Positions 11,113-20,965 are shown, numbered from the stretch's first letter. The stretch is DNA of 64,000 nucleotides from Lachnospiraceae bacterium (GCA_021201095.1 JAJQFO010000223.1:1-64000), one strand, 5' to 3'. Notes: generated by a model not told the origin, from the letters alone. Made by a program: numbers and translations.

Positions 11113-11337
11113 AGTTTTTGGTCTCCTCTTTCTGCTTAATACTTTCTATTATGAATCACAGGAAACAGCACACAAAAATCCCTTTCCGGCATTTTCACTT
11201 TCCTCTGCAATTATGATTATGCTACGAATTTCTCCATGCTTCGCTGCGATCAATGCTAAACGAACCTCCACTAAATCTCCGCTTCACTCCAGTCCGTCTT
11301 TATCGCATGCCACCAGCATTCCGGAGTGTTTCGCACT

Positions 11338-12129
11338 TCAAAATTCCTCATATACGATCATATGGTTCAGCGGTCCGGAGCCTTTTCCGAGATTCAGTCC
11401 CGCGCGCAGTGCGGCGGTCAGATAAGCTTTCGCGTGACGTATGGCTTCCCTAAGCGGCATTCCCTTCGCCAGATTGGACGCGATCGCACTGGATAAGGTG
11501 CAGCCGGTCCCATGGGTATTCGGATTGTCCACGCGCTCGCCCGGGAACCAGATGAACCCCGCCTCTGCATCATACAACAAATCATTGGCGTCTGTTTTGC
11601 TGTGACCACCTTTGCAAAGAACCGCGCAGCCGCAGGTGTCTCCCAGATATTTTGCTGTCTGCTCCATCTCCGCAGCTGTGCGAATCCGCATGCCAGATAG
11701 AATTTCCGCCTCCGGAATGTTCGGTGTGATGACAGTCGCCAGTGGAAAAAGCCTCTCTCTGATCCGCGCAATCGCGGTATTTCCGGAAAGCTGTGCACCG
11801 CTTGTCGCCGCCATGACCGGGTCTGCGACAATATTTTCCACCCGGTATTTTATCAGACATTCAGCAATGACATCAGCCAGTTCCGGCGAAGGAACCATGC
11901 CAATTTTAACTGCGTCCGGCCGGATATCCGAAAATACCGCTTCCAGCTGCTGCCGCAGAAACTCCGGCGTCACCTGCATTACTGCGGTTACTCCCGTCGT
12001 GTTTTGCGCGGTAAGCGCCGTAATCGCCGTCATGCCGTAGACGCCGTGCACCGTCATTGTTTTCAGATCCGCCTGAATCCCGGCGCCTCCGCTGGAATCG
12101 CTTCCAGCAATGGATAATACTGTCTTCAT
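11338..12129 (-). CDS. thiD: Hydroxymethylpyrimidine/phosphomethylpyrimidine kinase ThiD
   Basis: 'VLSIAGSDSSGGAGIQADLKTM', 'TPNIPEAEIL', 'NTHGTGCTLSSAIAS'. Confidence 0.96.
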   Translation of the reverse strand: MKTVLSIAGSDSSGGAGIQADLKTMTVHGVYGMTAITALTAQNTTGVTAVMQVTPEFLRQQLEAVFSDIRPDAVKIGMVPSPELADVIAECLIKYRVENIVADPVMAATSGAQLSGNTAIARIRERLFPLATVITPNIPEAEILSGMRIRTAAEMEQTAKYLGDTCGCAVLCKGGHSKTDANDLLYDAEAGFIWFPGERVDNPNTHGTGCTLSSAIASNLAKGMPLREAIRHAKAYLTAALRAGLNLGKGSGPLNHMIVYEEF

Positions 12130-12286
12130 CTCATTCCTCCACCTAACAAGTCAACACGACTTTTTTTCTACACTCAGCCACGTGCTAAGCTATAAGGCTC
12201 ACATCCTCCCCTCACAGTCAAACATGAGACGGTCTGCGCAACATCCTTTCCCAGCTAAAAGCTTCCTCTTTGTCTGAGAGCAAAAG

Positions 12287-12370
12287 TTCATCCCATCATC
12301 CGCCAGGCCGCCAATGCTCATCCCATCATCCGCCAGGCTGTCAGGTTTTATCCCGTCATCTGCCTGGAAA
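12287..12370. repeat. Short tandem repeat overlapping the 3' end of thiE
   Basis: About three copies of 'catcccatcatccgccaggccgccaatgct'-like units running into the thiE stop region. Confidence 0.7.
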
Positions 12371-12986
12371 GCTCCAGCAGCCTGGCGGAAGCTGCCCGCA
12401 CATCCTCTGCCGCAAAAACCGCTGATACGACTGCCACACCGCTGACGCCGCTCCCGGAAAGGGTCATCAGATTCGACTGCGTGATCCCTCCGATTACAGC
12501 CACCGGAATCTGCACCGCAGCGCAGATTTCTTTCAGGGTCTCATAGGAAAGAGCAATGGTATTCGCTTTGGTTCCCGTCGGAAAGACGGCTCCGGCTCCG
12601 AGATAATCCGCGCCGCGCCTTTCTGCCTCCACTGCTTCCTCAACCGTATGCGCCGTCGCTCCGATGATCATCCCATCTCCCAGCAGGCGGCGGACTTCGT
12701 CCACCCGCATATCCTCCTGGCCGACATGGATACCGTCCGCGCCGCACGCCTGCGCGACCTTCAGATTATCATTGATGATAAAAGGAACTCCGTATCGTCT
12801 GCAAAGCTGACCAATCGGAATCGCTTCCGCAAGGAAGGCCTCCTTCGACAGCTGCTTTTCCCGGAGCTGTACGCAGGTAACACCGCCCTGCAGAGCCTCC
12901 TCGACCTGCTCATACATTGTCCGTCCGTCCAGCCAGGTCCGGTCTGTGACCGCATACAGCTGCATCATTGATTTATCGCATCGCAT
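12348..12986 (-). CDS. thiE: Thiamine phosphate synthase ThiE
   Basis: 'LYAVTDRTWL', 'GGVTCVQLREK', 'PFIINDNLKVAQACGADGIHVGQED', 'GAVFPTGTK'. Confidence 0.96.
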   Translation of the reverse strand: MRCDKSMMQLYAVTDRTWLDGRTMYEQVEEALQGGVTCVQLREKQLSKEAFLAEAIPIGQLCRRYGVPFIINDNLKVAQACGADGIHVGQEDMRVDEVRRLLGDGMIIGATAHTVEEAVEAERRGADYLGAGAVFPTGTKANTIALSYETLKEICAAVQIPVAVIGGITQSNLMTLSGSGVSGVAVVSAVFAAEDVRAASARLLELSRQMTG

Positions 12987-13115
12987 ACTTTGCCTCCTGC
13001 CGCCTCATTGATTTGCCGCATTGCATCATTTACTTCCGGCTGCATCATCAATTTGCCGCATCGCATCATTTACATCCGGCCGCTTCATCGATTTGCCGTA
13101 TCGCACAATTTGCCT
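12965..13115. repeat. About 40-bp tandem repeats spanning the thiM 3' end, intergenic region and thiE start
   Basis: Repeated 'ttccggctgcatcatcaatttgccgcatcgcatcattta' variants. Confidence 0.75.
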
Positions 13116-14412
13116 CCAGCTCCAGATCGTCCGGCGTCAGATAATAAACCGCGTCAATCAGATAATTCCGGTAGGTCGCATTCCCATCCAGTGCAGTCAG
13201 TCTTTTCTGCGCATTTTTCCCGCACAGGCCCATCGCGCAGACTGCTGCCGCTACAGCCTGCAAATTCTTTGAGTGCCCGGATAATGCAGCGTCACGCATA
13301 TCATCCGCGTATTCCATCGCTGCGTCAGTCCGCATACCTTCCGCACATTCCATCGCTGCGTCAGCCCGCATACCTTCCGCGCATCCCATCGCTGCGTCAG
13401 CCCGCATGCCTTCCGCACATTTCACCACTGCGTCAGCCCGCATACCTTCCGCACATTTCGCCACTGTGTCAGCCCGCATATCATCTGCAGATCCAGATGC
13501 TGCGTTGTCCCTCGAATCTTTGAATCCGTTCGCCGCCAGAAACGCTGCCATCAACACCGAAAGCTGACAACCCGTTCCCGTGACGCGGCTCATCATGGGA
13601 TGCCCGCTGCGAATGATATAAGCACTGTGCGCATCTGCCACAATGTCGATCGCGCCGGTCAGAGCCACCACGGCTTTTGTCCTTTTAGAAAAATCCTTCA
13701 CAAAAGCGATCCATTGATCCAGGTTTTCTTCTGTCACCCGATCCGATGCCCCGACATCCACGCCGCTTGAGTGGCCGGCCCGTGCCATCCCACATGCATT
13801 GTTCTCGCCAGCTTTCAAATCACTCTGACCAGACGCAGCGCATACATCTCCCCCATCTGATTCCGGTCTGGCTGGAATGTGCGTACACAGCTCATCCGCA
13901 TCCTGCAAGGCCACTGAAGGTGCATACTGCTCATCCGCGTCCCGCAAGGCCACTGAAGGTGCATACTGCCCATCCGCATCCTGCAAGGCCGCTGAAGGTG
14001 CATACTGCTCATCCGCATCCCGCAAAGCCGCCGCCAACGCGCGCAGCTCTGACGCATTTCCCCGGATCGCGGTAAAGCGAATTTCCTGAAGCAGCAGAAG
14101 TGCGCTGCTGGTCCGGAATTCGGATGCCCCTGCCCCGACCGGGTCAAGGACAACCGGTATCCCCAGCTCATTCGCCCGCCTTCCGGATGAGAGCATGGCA
14201 GGAATCACTGTCCTGCTCAGGGTGCCGATGTTGATGGTCAGCCCGTCACAGGCAGCCGTAATCTGCGCAGTCTCCGCCTCATCCATTGCCATGATCGGGG
14301 AAGCACCGCACGCAAGCAGGATATTCGCGCAGTCGTTCATCGACACATAGTTTGTAATGCAGTGGATCCGCGGCGCACACATGCGCACGTTTTCCAGTAA
14401 TTCCTTCCACAT
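13066..14412 (-). CDS. thiM: Hydroxyethylthiazole kinase ThiM with two low-complexity repeat insertions
   Basis: 'HCITNYVSMNDCANILLACGASPIMAMDEAE', 'VVLDPVGAGASEFRT', 'MSRVTGTGCQLS'; 448 aa instead of the usual ~270, because of 13-aa (ALRDADEQYAPSV) and 12-aa (CAEGMRADAAME) repeats. Confidence 0.93.
   Translation of the reverse strand: MWKELLENVRMCAPRIHCITNYVSMNDCANILLACGASPIMAMDEAETAQITAACDGLTINIGTLSRTVIPAMLSSGRRANELGIPVVLDPVGAGASEFRTSSALLLLQEIRFTAIRGNASELRALAAALRDADEQYAPSAALQDADGQYAPSVALRDADEQYAPSVALQDADELCTHIPARPESDGGDVCAASGQSDLKAGENNACGMARAGHSSGVDVGASDRVTEENLDQWIAFVKDFSKRTKAVVALTGAIDIVADAHSAYIIRSGHPMMSRVTGTGCQLSVLMAAFLAANGFKDSRDNAASGSADDMRADTVAKCAEGMRADAVVKCAEGMRADAAMGCAEGMRADAAMECAEGMRTDAAMEYADDMRDAALSGHSKNLQAVAAAVCAMGLCGKNAQKRLTALDGNATYRNYLIDAVYYLTPDDLELEANCAIRQIDEAAGCK
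13311..13490. repeat. 36-bp in-frame tandem repeat in thiM (about 5 copies)
   Basis: 'gctgcgtcagcccgcataccttccgcacattccatc' units. Confidence 0.9.
13895..14035. repeat. 39-bp in-frame tandem repeat in thiM (about 4 copies)
   Basis: 'tcatccgcatcctgcaaggccactgaaggtgcatactgc' units. Confidence 0.9.
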
Positions 14413-14702
14413 GAGAATCTCCTTTCGGATTTATGCCGGGGCTGAAATCAGATTTTCCGATTGCGCAGGAAATCATTCTTAAATTCCTGACATGAACAAA
14501 TCGGAGCCAAAATCCTGCCACTTTACACTGAAAATTGTTTCCAGGTTTCTGAACCGGATAAATCAGAATCCGAATTTTTCTATTTTGCACAGAAATCTTT
14601 TCCACAATTCAGTACAGGCCTTCGCACTTGCCGCGAAGACCGGACGAAAACGTATCGCAATCTTTTTAATTTCTAAGCAGAAAAAGAAATATTCTCACCA
14701 GT

Positions 14703-15224
14703 TTATTGATTCATCTGCGCCTGCACCTTTGCAAGTACACCCGATCCCTGCATCGTGTAAATCACGACCGCCGAGAGAATCGCGCCGCCTGCGGTAGAAA
14801 TCAGGAAGGGGATGATATACGCATAGAATGCGACCGCTCCCGCGTTGACCCCCATCAGCAGAACTGCGACCGGATAAGCACACAGGCCGCCCAGTACCGC
14901 CGTGCCAAAAACCTCTGCCAGAAGGGTCGGCAGAATCTTACGCGTTTTCCAGTACATCAGTCCGCATAAAAGCGCGCCGATCATGCTTCCCGGGAAAGCC
15001 ATCAGGCTCCCCAGTCCAAACAGGTTGCGCAAAAGACTCGCGCAGAACGCCACGCATACGCCGTAGCCCGGGCCGAGCACCACCGCGCAGATGATGTTCA
15101 CCATATGCTGGATGGGAGCGCATTTACTGCCGAGCACAGGGAAGGAAAACATGCTGCCGACTACTGCGACAGCGCAGAGCAAAGCAGCGGTTACCAGTTT
15201 CTGAATGTTTGTCGTCTTTTTCAT
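14703..15224 (-). CDS. thiW: ECF transporter S component ThiW (thiazole uptake)
   Basis: 'ALLCAVAVVGSMFSFPVLGSKCAPIQHMVNIICAVVLGPGYGVCVAFCASLLRNLFGLGSLMAFPGSMIGALLCG'. Confidence 0.92.
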   Translation of the reverse strand: MKKTTNIQKLVTAALLCAVAVVGSMFSFPVLGSKCAPIQHMVNIICAVVLGPGYGVCVAFCASLLRNLFGLGSLMAFPGSMIGALLCGLMYWKTRKILPTLLAEVFGTAVLGGLCAYPVAVLLMGVNAGAVAFYAYIIPFLISTAGGAILSAVVIYTMQGSGVLAKVQAQMNQ

Positions 15225-15762
15225 GGTCTTCTCCTTTGAAATAAAATAAAAGCTGTAACCATTTTCCCTTATAAATATGAAGGTACTGAACAGCTACTGC
15301 AATTCTGCTCAGACTCAAAAGCAGACCGGCTTTTCATCTCTGAGCGTTTACAAATAAGCTTCGGAGAAACGGCAGATCACAGCGTCGCTTCTCCGTGGCG
15401 GCATGGCTTTGATCCAGCAGCATACATCTGATGTCAGCAGACTGTATCGTAATTCTATGCAAATGATGCACAAGCTCTTCCGATAACCTCTGCCAGCGAT
15501 TGCAAAAGTGCACTGCATGAAACCCTCCGTGCCTTCTTGCCCTTCTGCCGCACAAATCATATGTCTGGAATACCATACTCACCACAGTCCGAAAAGGCAC
15601 TGCGCCCTTCCGGGAAGTTCGGTCGGAACTTACTGGTTCCCTCTCACGCCGGAACACGGCTTCCCATCGCTGTGATACAAGACACAGGGCGCTCCCCCTG
15701 GGTCCGCACGGATTACCGTGATTGCTTCTCCTCCTTATTTCAAAGGGGAGTAATAAAAGGTA

Positions 15763-15793
15763 AAAAAAGAGATACCCGAGCGGTATCTCCGAA
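15763..15793 (-). terminator. Intrinsic terminator forming the expression platform of the TPP riboswitch
   Basis: Minus strand: GGAGATACC-GCTC-GGGTATCTC-TTTTTTT. Confidence 0.85.
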
Positions 15794-15802
15794 AAAAGCA
15801 TC

Positions 15803-15897
15803 CTGCGACTTCCTACGGCGGCATGATCCGCATCAGGTCAAGGGTCGAAGTTGGTGGACTTCCTCTCAGCCTGCCGCACAGGCTCCCCTGTCTCTTT
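15803..15897 (-). ncRNA. TPP (THI-box) riboswitch
   Basis: Minus strand: CAGGGGAGCCTGTGCGGCAGGCTGAGAGGAAG...CGACCCTTGACCTGATGCGGATCATGCCGCCGTAGGAAGT matches the TPP consensus (GGGG-GC, CUGAGA, ACCCUU-GACCUGAU..GGAUaAUGCC-GCGUAGGGA). Confidence 0.96.
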
Positions 15898-16030
15898 TCA
15901 GGATTATATTCTATTTTTCCCGAAATTACAAGTGTATAAAAAAATAAAGGTCTAAAGCCAAATGGGATTGCCGGCGACTTATTTCAAAAAAGCAAGAACC
16001 TTCCCAAGTCAGTCTGAAAAAGTTCGGTTT

Positions 16031-16765
16031 TCAACCCCGCTGTACAATTGACCGTACTTCTTCGCAGATCTCATCAAAATGGATCTGACATTTCCCGCCA
16101 AATATCCGGACCGGTATCAGCTGATCCATCTTATAAGCGTAAGTATAGCAGTCTCCTCCAGTCATATCGTATACGACTACAACTTCATTCTCCAAATCCA
16201 CCATCCAGTATTCCCGTACACCTGCATGAAAATACTTCATTAATTTTAGTGTGGTGTCTTTGTAAGCAGAGGGTTCTGATAAAATTTCAACGATAAAATC
16301 CGGTGCGCCATAAACACAGCGCATCTTGATCTTATCCCGGTCACAGACCACCAGGATATCCGGCTGCACCATTGTCCGGTCATCGCATTCCAGCTGCACA
16401 TCTACGGGCGAAATCATAGTCTTGCAGGAATCACCCTGATCTCTAATATAATCATCTAATTGTCTCCCTATTTCCGCTACGGCAATCTGATGCGTCGTAT
16501 ACGGAACTTCCATGTCATAAAACACTCCGTCAATCAGATCAACCCGCTGTTCATCCGGAAGCGCGTAATAATCTTCCAGTGTAAATTCGCCCTGTTTTTT
16601 TTGCTCAGTCAATGTGGCTTCTCCTTTCTTTTTCTGTTCATAACTGTCCGGCATCTTCGCAGTTACTTCCATTCCATGTTTTTCAGTTTCCTCTCCCGGT
16701 TCACCACAATGATAAGAGCCCGGTCTTCCTCTTTCGTTTATAAATGCATAGTAACACATAGCCAT
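16031..16765 (-). CDS. Uma2 family (DUF820) putative restriction endonuclease-fold protein
   Basis: 'YYALPDEQRVDLIDGVFYDMEVPYTTHQIAVAEIGRQL', 'MVQPDILVVCDRDKI', 'GAPDFIVEILSEPSAYKDTTLKLMKY'. Confidence 0.9.
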   Translation of the reverse strand: MAMCYYAFINERGRPGSYHCGEPGEETEKHGMEVTAKMPDSYEQKKKGEATLTEQKKQGEFTLEDYYALPDEQRVDLIDGVFYDMEVPYTTHQIAVAEIGRQLDDYIRDQGDSCKTMISPVDVQLECDDRTMVQPDILVVCDRDKIKMRCVYGAPDFIVEILSEPSAYKDTTLKLMKYFHAGVREYWMVDLENEVVVVYDMTGGDCYTYAYKMDQLIPVRIFGGKCQIHFDEICEEVRSIVQRG

Positions 16766-16844
16766 CTATCCGTCAACACGTTTCTTATGCTTATTTAATG
16801 TTTATTTTTTCGTATTTATATTTCATTTGGTTTGAGTGACAAGG

Positions 16845-16989
16845 TTATTAATCAATTCGGTCTTCGTTCCATAAACGATGATAAAGCCAAGACCATTACG
16901 ATAAGACGGAAAAGCCGCAAGACCACCATCAATGAGCTAGGGCGGGAAACCTTCGAGGAAAATGTGCCGGAGATTTCGGATATGTGAGA
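16845..16989 (+). pseudogene. 3' remnant of an unidentified gene
   Basis: Plus-strand fragment reading '..DDKAKTITIRRKSRKTTINELGRETFEENVPEISDM*' with no start; protein-like composition. Confidence 0.4.
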
Positions 16990-17031
16990 TTTGTTTGAAT
17001 GTGCATGGATGGCATGGATGGATTACAAAGC

Positions 17032-17056
17032 AATCGGCGGCCCAAAGGGCCGCCGA
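17032..17056 (-). terminator. Terminator hairpin after the L25 gene
   Basis: atcggcggccc-aaa-gggccgccgat perfect inverted repeat. Confidence 0.75.
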
Positions 17057-17111
17057 TATTACTTTCTGTTTTATTTATATCTGCAAAGCATTCTCAAAAT
17101 GTCTGGCTCGA

Positions 17112-17702
17112 TTATTTTGCCTCCGCGTCTGCCTCAGCCTCTTCCTCCGGCACCGCAGATGCATGCGGCTCTGTCACGAGGACTACAACTGCGTCGCGGC
17201 TGGTACCAAGTTCCACATCCGGATCCGAAGCGATCGGCAGGTCGCCTACCTTAATGGAATCGCCCGGCTTCATTTCTCCGACATCAATTTCCACCTTTTC
17301 CACCAGAGCGGACGGCAGTGCCTTGTACGCAATCTCCTCCAGAGCCACCTGCAGAATGCCATTCTGAATCTTATCATGGTTGAGCAGGACAACCTCCGCC
17401 ACGGAATGTACCTTCTCGCTGCTCACCAGAGCCTGGAAGTCCACCTCGTCATACTGGCCTTTCATGGAATTGTAATTCACTTCCTTGATCAGGACATCCA
17501 TCTTCGTGCCCTCGACATCCAGATACAGCTGGCTGCCCTTCTTCTTAGTCCGGAATACGCGCTCTGCCTCGCGTCTGTCAATTTTAATCGGAATAGAGCC
17601 TTCGATCTCCCGGCCGAAAATATTGCCGGTCACATAGCCCTCTCTTCTCAGTCTTTTTGCCTTTACCGTTTTGTCTCTTTTCTCAGCTTTTAAAGTATCC
17701 AT
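17112..17702 (-). CDS. rplY: 50S ribosomal protein L25 / general stress protein Ctc
   Basis: 196 aa; 'VTGNIFGREIEGSIPIKIDRREAERVFR', 'DVLIKEVNYNSMKGQYDEVDFQAL', C-terminal TL5-type domain. Confidence 0.92.
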   Translation of the reverse strand: MDTLKAEKRDKTVKAKRLRREGYVTGNIFGREIEGSIPIKIDRREAERVFRTKKKGSQLYLDVEGTKMDVLIKEVNYNSMKGQYDEVDFQALVSSEKVHSVAEVVLLNHDKIQNGILQVALEEIAYKALPSALVEKVEIDVGEMKPGDSIKVGDLPIASDPDVELGTSRDAVVVLVTEPHASAVPEEEAEADAEAK

Positions 17703-17856
17703 TTTATCTCTTCCTTTCTTCTAAGCTGATAATCTGCGGCCGGAGCCAGCCTGCTCTTTATCCTTCTTTGCCTGCCTGAGCAGGTGTGGGGGACTGGTTG
17801 GCACCCAGCTTTTGTTACAGTTGTATTATAACGCGCATTCTTGAGAAAGATTCACC

Positions 17857-17887
17857 AAAAAAACGGGGGTTTTGCCCCCGTTTTTCT
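17857..17887. terminator. Bidirectional terminator
   Basis: aaaaaacgggggttttgcccccgtttttct. Confidence 0.85.
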
Positions 17888-17978
17888 GAATGTTTTCGAA
17901 ATGTCGAATAGACATACGTTTTCATACGTGCTTCGAACAGGTTACTGTCCATCATCTCCGCTGGTTCTCAAAAGCATG

Positions 17979-18197
17979 TCAAATCTTGCTGTTAAAATAT
18001 TCCTGCGATACCTGCAGCTGTTTCTTCAGTATTTCCTTCCACATGTGCGGATGTATTTCTCCAGATCCTTTCGAAACCTTCGTCCGGCGAATGTTTCCCG
18101 CATCATCAATCTTTCGGTAAAAATAGTGATCCGTATCTTTATATAATTCCCATTCATCCCTTTCGCAAAACCGCTTTAGCTCTTTCCAGCGTGGCAT
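17979..18197 (-). CDS. HicA-like type II toxin
   Basis: 72 aa; 'DHYFYRKIDDAGNIRRTKVSKGSGEIHPHMWKEILKKQLQVSQEYFN'; overlaps the upstream ORF by 22 bp. Confidence 0.75.
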   Translation of the reverse strand: MPRWKELKRFCERDEWELYKDTDHYFYRKIDDAGNIRRTKVSKGSGEIHPHMWKEILKKQLQVSQEYFNSKI

Positions 18198-18613
18198 TGT
18201 ATACTCTCTCCTATCAAACCAGGATCATCCATTATCAGTGCTTTAAAAATATAGGGAACATGTTTTTTGCGATTCGGACTGTGACTATACATCTCATAAT
18301 CGCTATAATATTCCTCTGAATATTCCAGAATCGCGTTCCCCATAGCAAGCCGGGCCGCCTGCTCGTCACTGCCATTTTCCACCAGATCAATCTCATTCAG
18401 AGATAAAGTGACCGATCCGTCTTCTTCAATAAATTTTTGTGCGGTAAAATGATAAGCAGCGAGTATTTCCGACATTGTTTCCAGATTTGAAAACCACATC
18501 CGATCTCTTGTCCGTTTGATAAATTTGGGTTTATCGTGAATTACGCTGTCACAGATCGCGCTCCACTGTTTTCTCACATCTGTAGCCTGTTCCATTAACA
18601 TCTCTATCACCAT
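18176..18613 (-). CDS. Cognate antitoxin-like protein
   Basis: 145 aa; Phd/VapB-like N-terminus 'ATDVRKQWSAICDSVIHDKPKFIKRTRDRMWFSNLE'; translationally coupled to the HicA-like ORF. Confidence 0.65.
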   Translation of the reverse strand: MVIEMLMEQATDVRKQWSAICDSVIHDKPKFIKRTRDRMWFSNLETMSEILAAYHFTAQKFIEEDGSVTLSLNEIDLVENGSDEQAARLAMGNAILEYSEEYYSDYEMYSHSPNRKKHVPYIFKALIMDDPGLIGESIQCHAGKS

Positions 18614-18879
18614 CTCCTTTGTGTGCCCCCAGTATAAATGAAATTTAATAACAGGTCAAGAAAAAATGTACACTATGTACATTTATTTACATTTTTTTCA
18701 AATAAGTTTTCATTGTTTTTAGTATATGTAAAATCGGCACAAATATTCTCTCCCGAAGCACTCCGCTTAATAGAAGGAATGAATGAGAAAGTATCTTGTT
18801 TTTCTGTTTTTTATACGCTATACTTGTTTCTGGCTTCGGATACCCGGAGCCGGAAAAGCTTATGATGCGCAGGGCCGGA

Positions 18880-18940
18880 CAAGTATATCCCATGCGAAGC
18901 ATGGATGCCGCCCGGTGAGGGATTTTGCTACCGAAGCCGC
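18880..18940. repeat. Dispersed palindromic element (short copy)
   Basis: GTATATCCCATGCgaaGCATGGATGCCGCCCGGTGAGGG. Confidence 0.65.
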
Positions 18941-19033
18941 ACCCCGGTCCGCGCAGGCGAGAGGGAGCACGCAAGCCGCCTCCTTCTTGAAATAGGTCGA
19001 CCGCAAGGAATCCAACACTATACGGAGGCAGTT

Positions 19034-19792
19034 ATGGTTGATAAATGGAACATTACCATCCCCGAACTGACCGGCGGGGAGGAGCGCGGGGTCTATGTCT
19101 ATCTCCCCAATTCCTATGAGGAGGAGCCCCAGCAGCGCTACGGCGTGCTCTACATGTTTGACGGGCACAATGTCTTCTTTGACTCAGACGCAACCTACGG
19201 CAAATGCTGGGGGATGAAGGAATATATGGACTACACGAGGACGCCGCTCATCATCGTCGCCGTGGAATGCAATCACAGCCCGGATCACGGGCGTCTGAAG
19301 GAATACACACCATTTTCTTTTTCAGAGCCATCCTTTGGAAAAATTGAGGCAAAGGGCTCGATCACGATGAACTGGTACGTACATACACTCAAGGAAATCA
19401 TCGACCGGCGCTACCGCACTTTGCCGGACCGGGATCACACCTTCATCGCGGGCAGCTCGATGGGCGGGCTGATGAGCCTGTACGCACTGCTGGCGTATCC
19501 GCAGTATTTTTCCCGAGCGGCGGCTCTCTCGCCTTCCCTCTGGGTCTCCCCGAAGGGACTTGCGAAATTAATTGAAGAGGCTGATCTCCCGGATGGGTGT
19601 GTGCTCTATATGGACTATGGAGAAATGGAGTTTGCGAATCATAAAAACGCGCAGCGCGACTTCGGCCGCATCGCGGCGAAGCTGCTGGAGAAGGGTGTGC
19701 TGCTGGACTGCCGCGTTGTCCCGGGCGGGACACACTGCGAGGCCAGCTGGGAGCGGCAGATTCCATTTTTTATGAAGACGCTGCTGTACTGA
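19034..19792 (+). CDS. Esterase family / alpha-beta hydrolase-fold protein
   Basis: Start at MVDKWNITIPEL; 'GVLYMFDGHNVF', 'TFIAGSSMGGLMSLYALLAYPQYFSRAAALSPSLW' GxSxGG. Confidence 0.9.
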   Translation: MVDKWNITIPELTGGEERGVYVYLPNSYEEEPQQRYGVLYMFDGHNVFFDSDATYGKCWGMKEYMDYTRTPLIIVAVECNHSPDHGRLKEYTPFSFSEPSFGKIEAKGSITMNWYVHTLKEIIDRRYRTLPDRDHTFIAGSSMGGLMSLYALLAYPQYFSRAAALSPSLWVSPKGLAKLIEEADLPDGCVLYMDYGEMEFANHKNAQRDFGRIAAKLLEKGVLLDCRVVPGGTHCEASWERQIPFFMKTLLY

Positions 19793-19980
19793 ATTGTCTG
19801 TACGGCTTCTAATTTATCCGTGTATATAAAATTTTATTACGCATACATGCAGCTTTTGTGGGATATTCGTAAGCTCTGTATGCAGATACGCAATATTTTT
19901 CAATGTCCATGCACTGCTGCTATCGCCCCGATATCCGCAGCAGCCGCAATACTATATTTCTCTATCAGAAAGGATACCAC

Positions 19981-20748
19981 ATGAAAACGCAGTATTTTTG
20001 CAATTACAGCCCCGCGCTGAACCGACAGATGGAATGCAAGGTCTACGGCCACGCCGGGCGGCCGGTCATTTTCTTTCCCTGTCAGGACGGGCGATTCTAT
20101 GACTTTGAAAATTACCACATGACAGATGTCTGGGCGCCGTGGATTGAGAGCAGACAGGTGATGGTCTGCGCGGTCGACACGGTGGATTCCGAGACCTGGT
20201 CGAAGCCCTGGGAGGAAGCTTACGGACGCATCCGCTGGTATGAGCAGTGGATTACCTACATCACAGATGAAGTGGTGCCGTTTCTGCGCACGCTCGCCAA
20301 TGAATATAACGGCTGGGAAGGCTATCCGGGCGTGATGCTCTTTGGCTGCAGCCTCGGCGCGACGCACGCGGCGAATCTGTTTTTCCGCCGTCCAGACCTG
20401 TTTGACGGACTGCTGGCGCTCTCCGGCCTTTATTCGACGGAATATGGCTTTGGTGATTACATGGACGAGATCGTCTATCAGAATTCGCCGGTTCACTACC
20501 TCGGAGGCATGCCGAAGGATCACCCGTACATCCAGCTCTACAACCTCAAGCGGGCGGTTATCTGCTGCGGCCAGGGAGCCTGGGAGATGCCGGAATACAC
20601 CCGCAATCTGAAAAGAATTCTGGAGGACAAGGGCATCCACGCCTGGGTAGATCTGTGGGGCACGGACTGCCGCCACGACTGGGACTGGTGGTATAAGCAG
20701 GTGGTCTATTTTGTGCCCTATCTGCTGGGAGAAGATCAGGTCGCATGA
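19981..20748 (+). CDS. Esterase / alpha-beta hydrolase-fold protein
   Basis: Start at MKTQYFCNYSPALNRQM; 'VMLFGCSLGATHAANLFFRRPDLFDGLLALSGLY', 'HDWDWWYKQ'. Confidence 0.88.
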   Translation: MKTQYFCNYSPALNRQMECKVYGHAGRPVIFFPCQDGRFYDFENYHMTDVWAPWIESRQVMVCAVDTVDSETWSKPWEEAYGRIRWYEQWITYITDEVVPFLRTLANEYNGWEGYPGVMLFGCSLGATHAANLFFRRPDLFDGLLALSGLYSTEYGFGDYMDEIVYQNSPVHYLGGMPKDHPYIQLYNLKRAVICCGQGAWEMPEYTRNLKRILEDKGIHAWVDLWGTDCRHDWDWWYKQVVYFVPYLLGEDQVA

Positions 20749-20849
20749 GGGCAAAGCTGCTTAATTCTCCACATCCCGCTTAATATTCTGTATTATGAGA
20801 AGAAAAGCACTTCGCATAATCTCCAGAATCTGTCGATTCTGTTGCTAAC

Positions 20850-20965
20850 TTATCGAGTGAGGGTACGCAAGCGTCTGTCTATGCTTCGGTCAGTGAATAT
20901 CCCGCACGAAGCGGCGAGGGCCTACGTCCTCGATTTTCTGCGAAAATCGGGACATGAAACGGACA
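20850..20965. repeat. Dispersed palindromic element
   Basis: GAATATCCCGCACGAAGCGGCGAGGGCCTACGTCCTCGATTTTCTGCGAAAATCGGGACATGAAACG. Confidence 0.7.

Noticed and set aside
9685-11139. 484-aa plus-strand ORF
   Set aside because: Antisense to thiC; no recognisable protein motifs.
12990-13523. Plus-strand ORF with 'YLPHIPSLRQPA' repeats
   Set aside because: Antisense reading of the thiM minisatellites, not a real repeat protein.
15334-15801. 155-aa ORF beginning in the riboswitch terminator region
   Set aside because: Overlaps the TPP riboswitch expression platform and lacks a recognisable domain; kept only as a note on the long leader.
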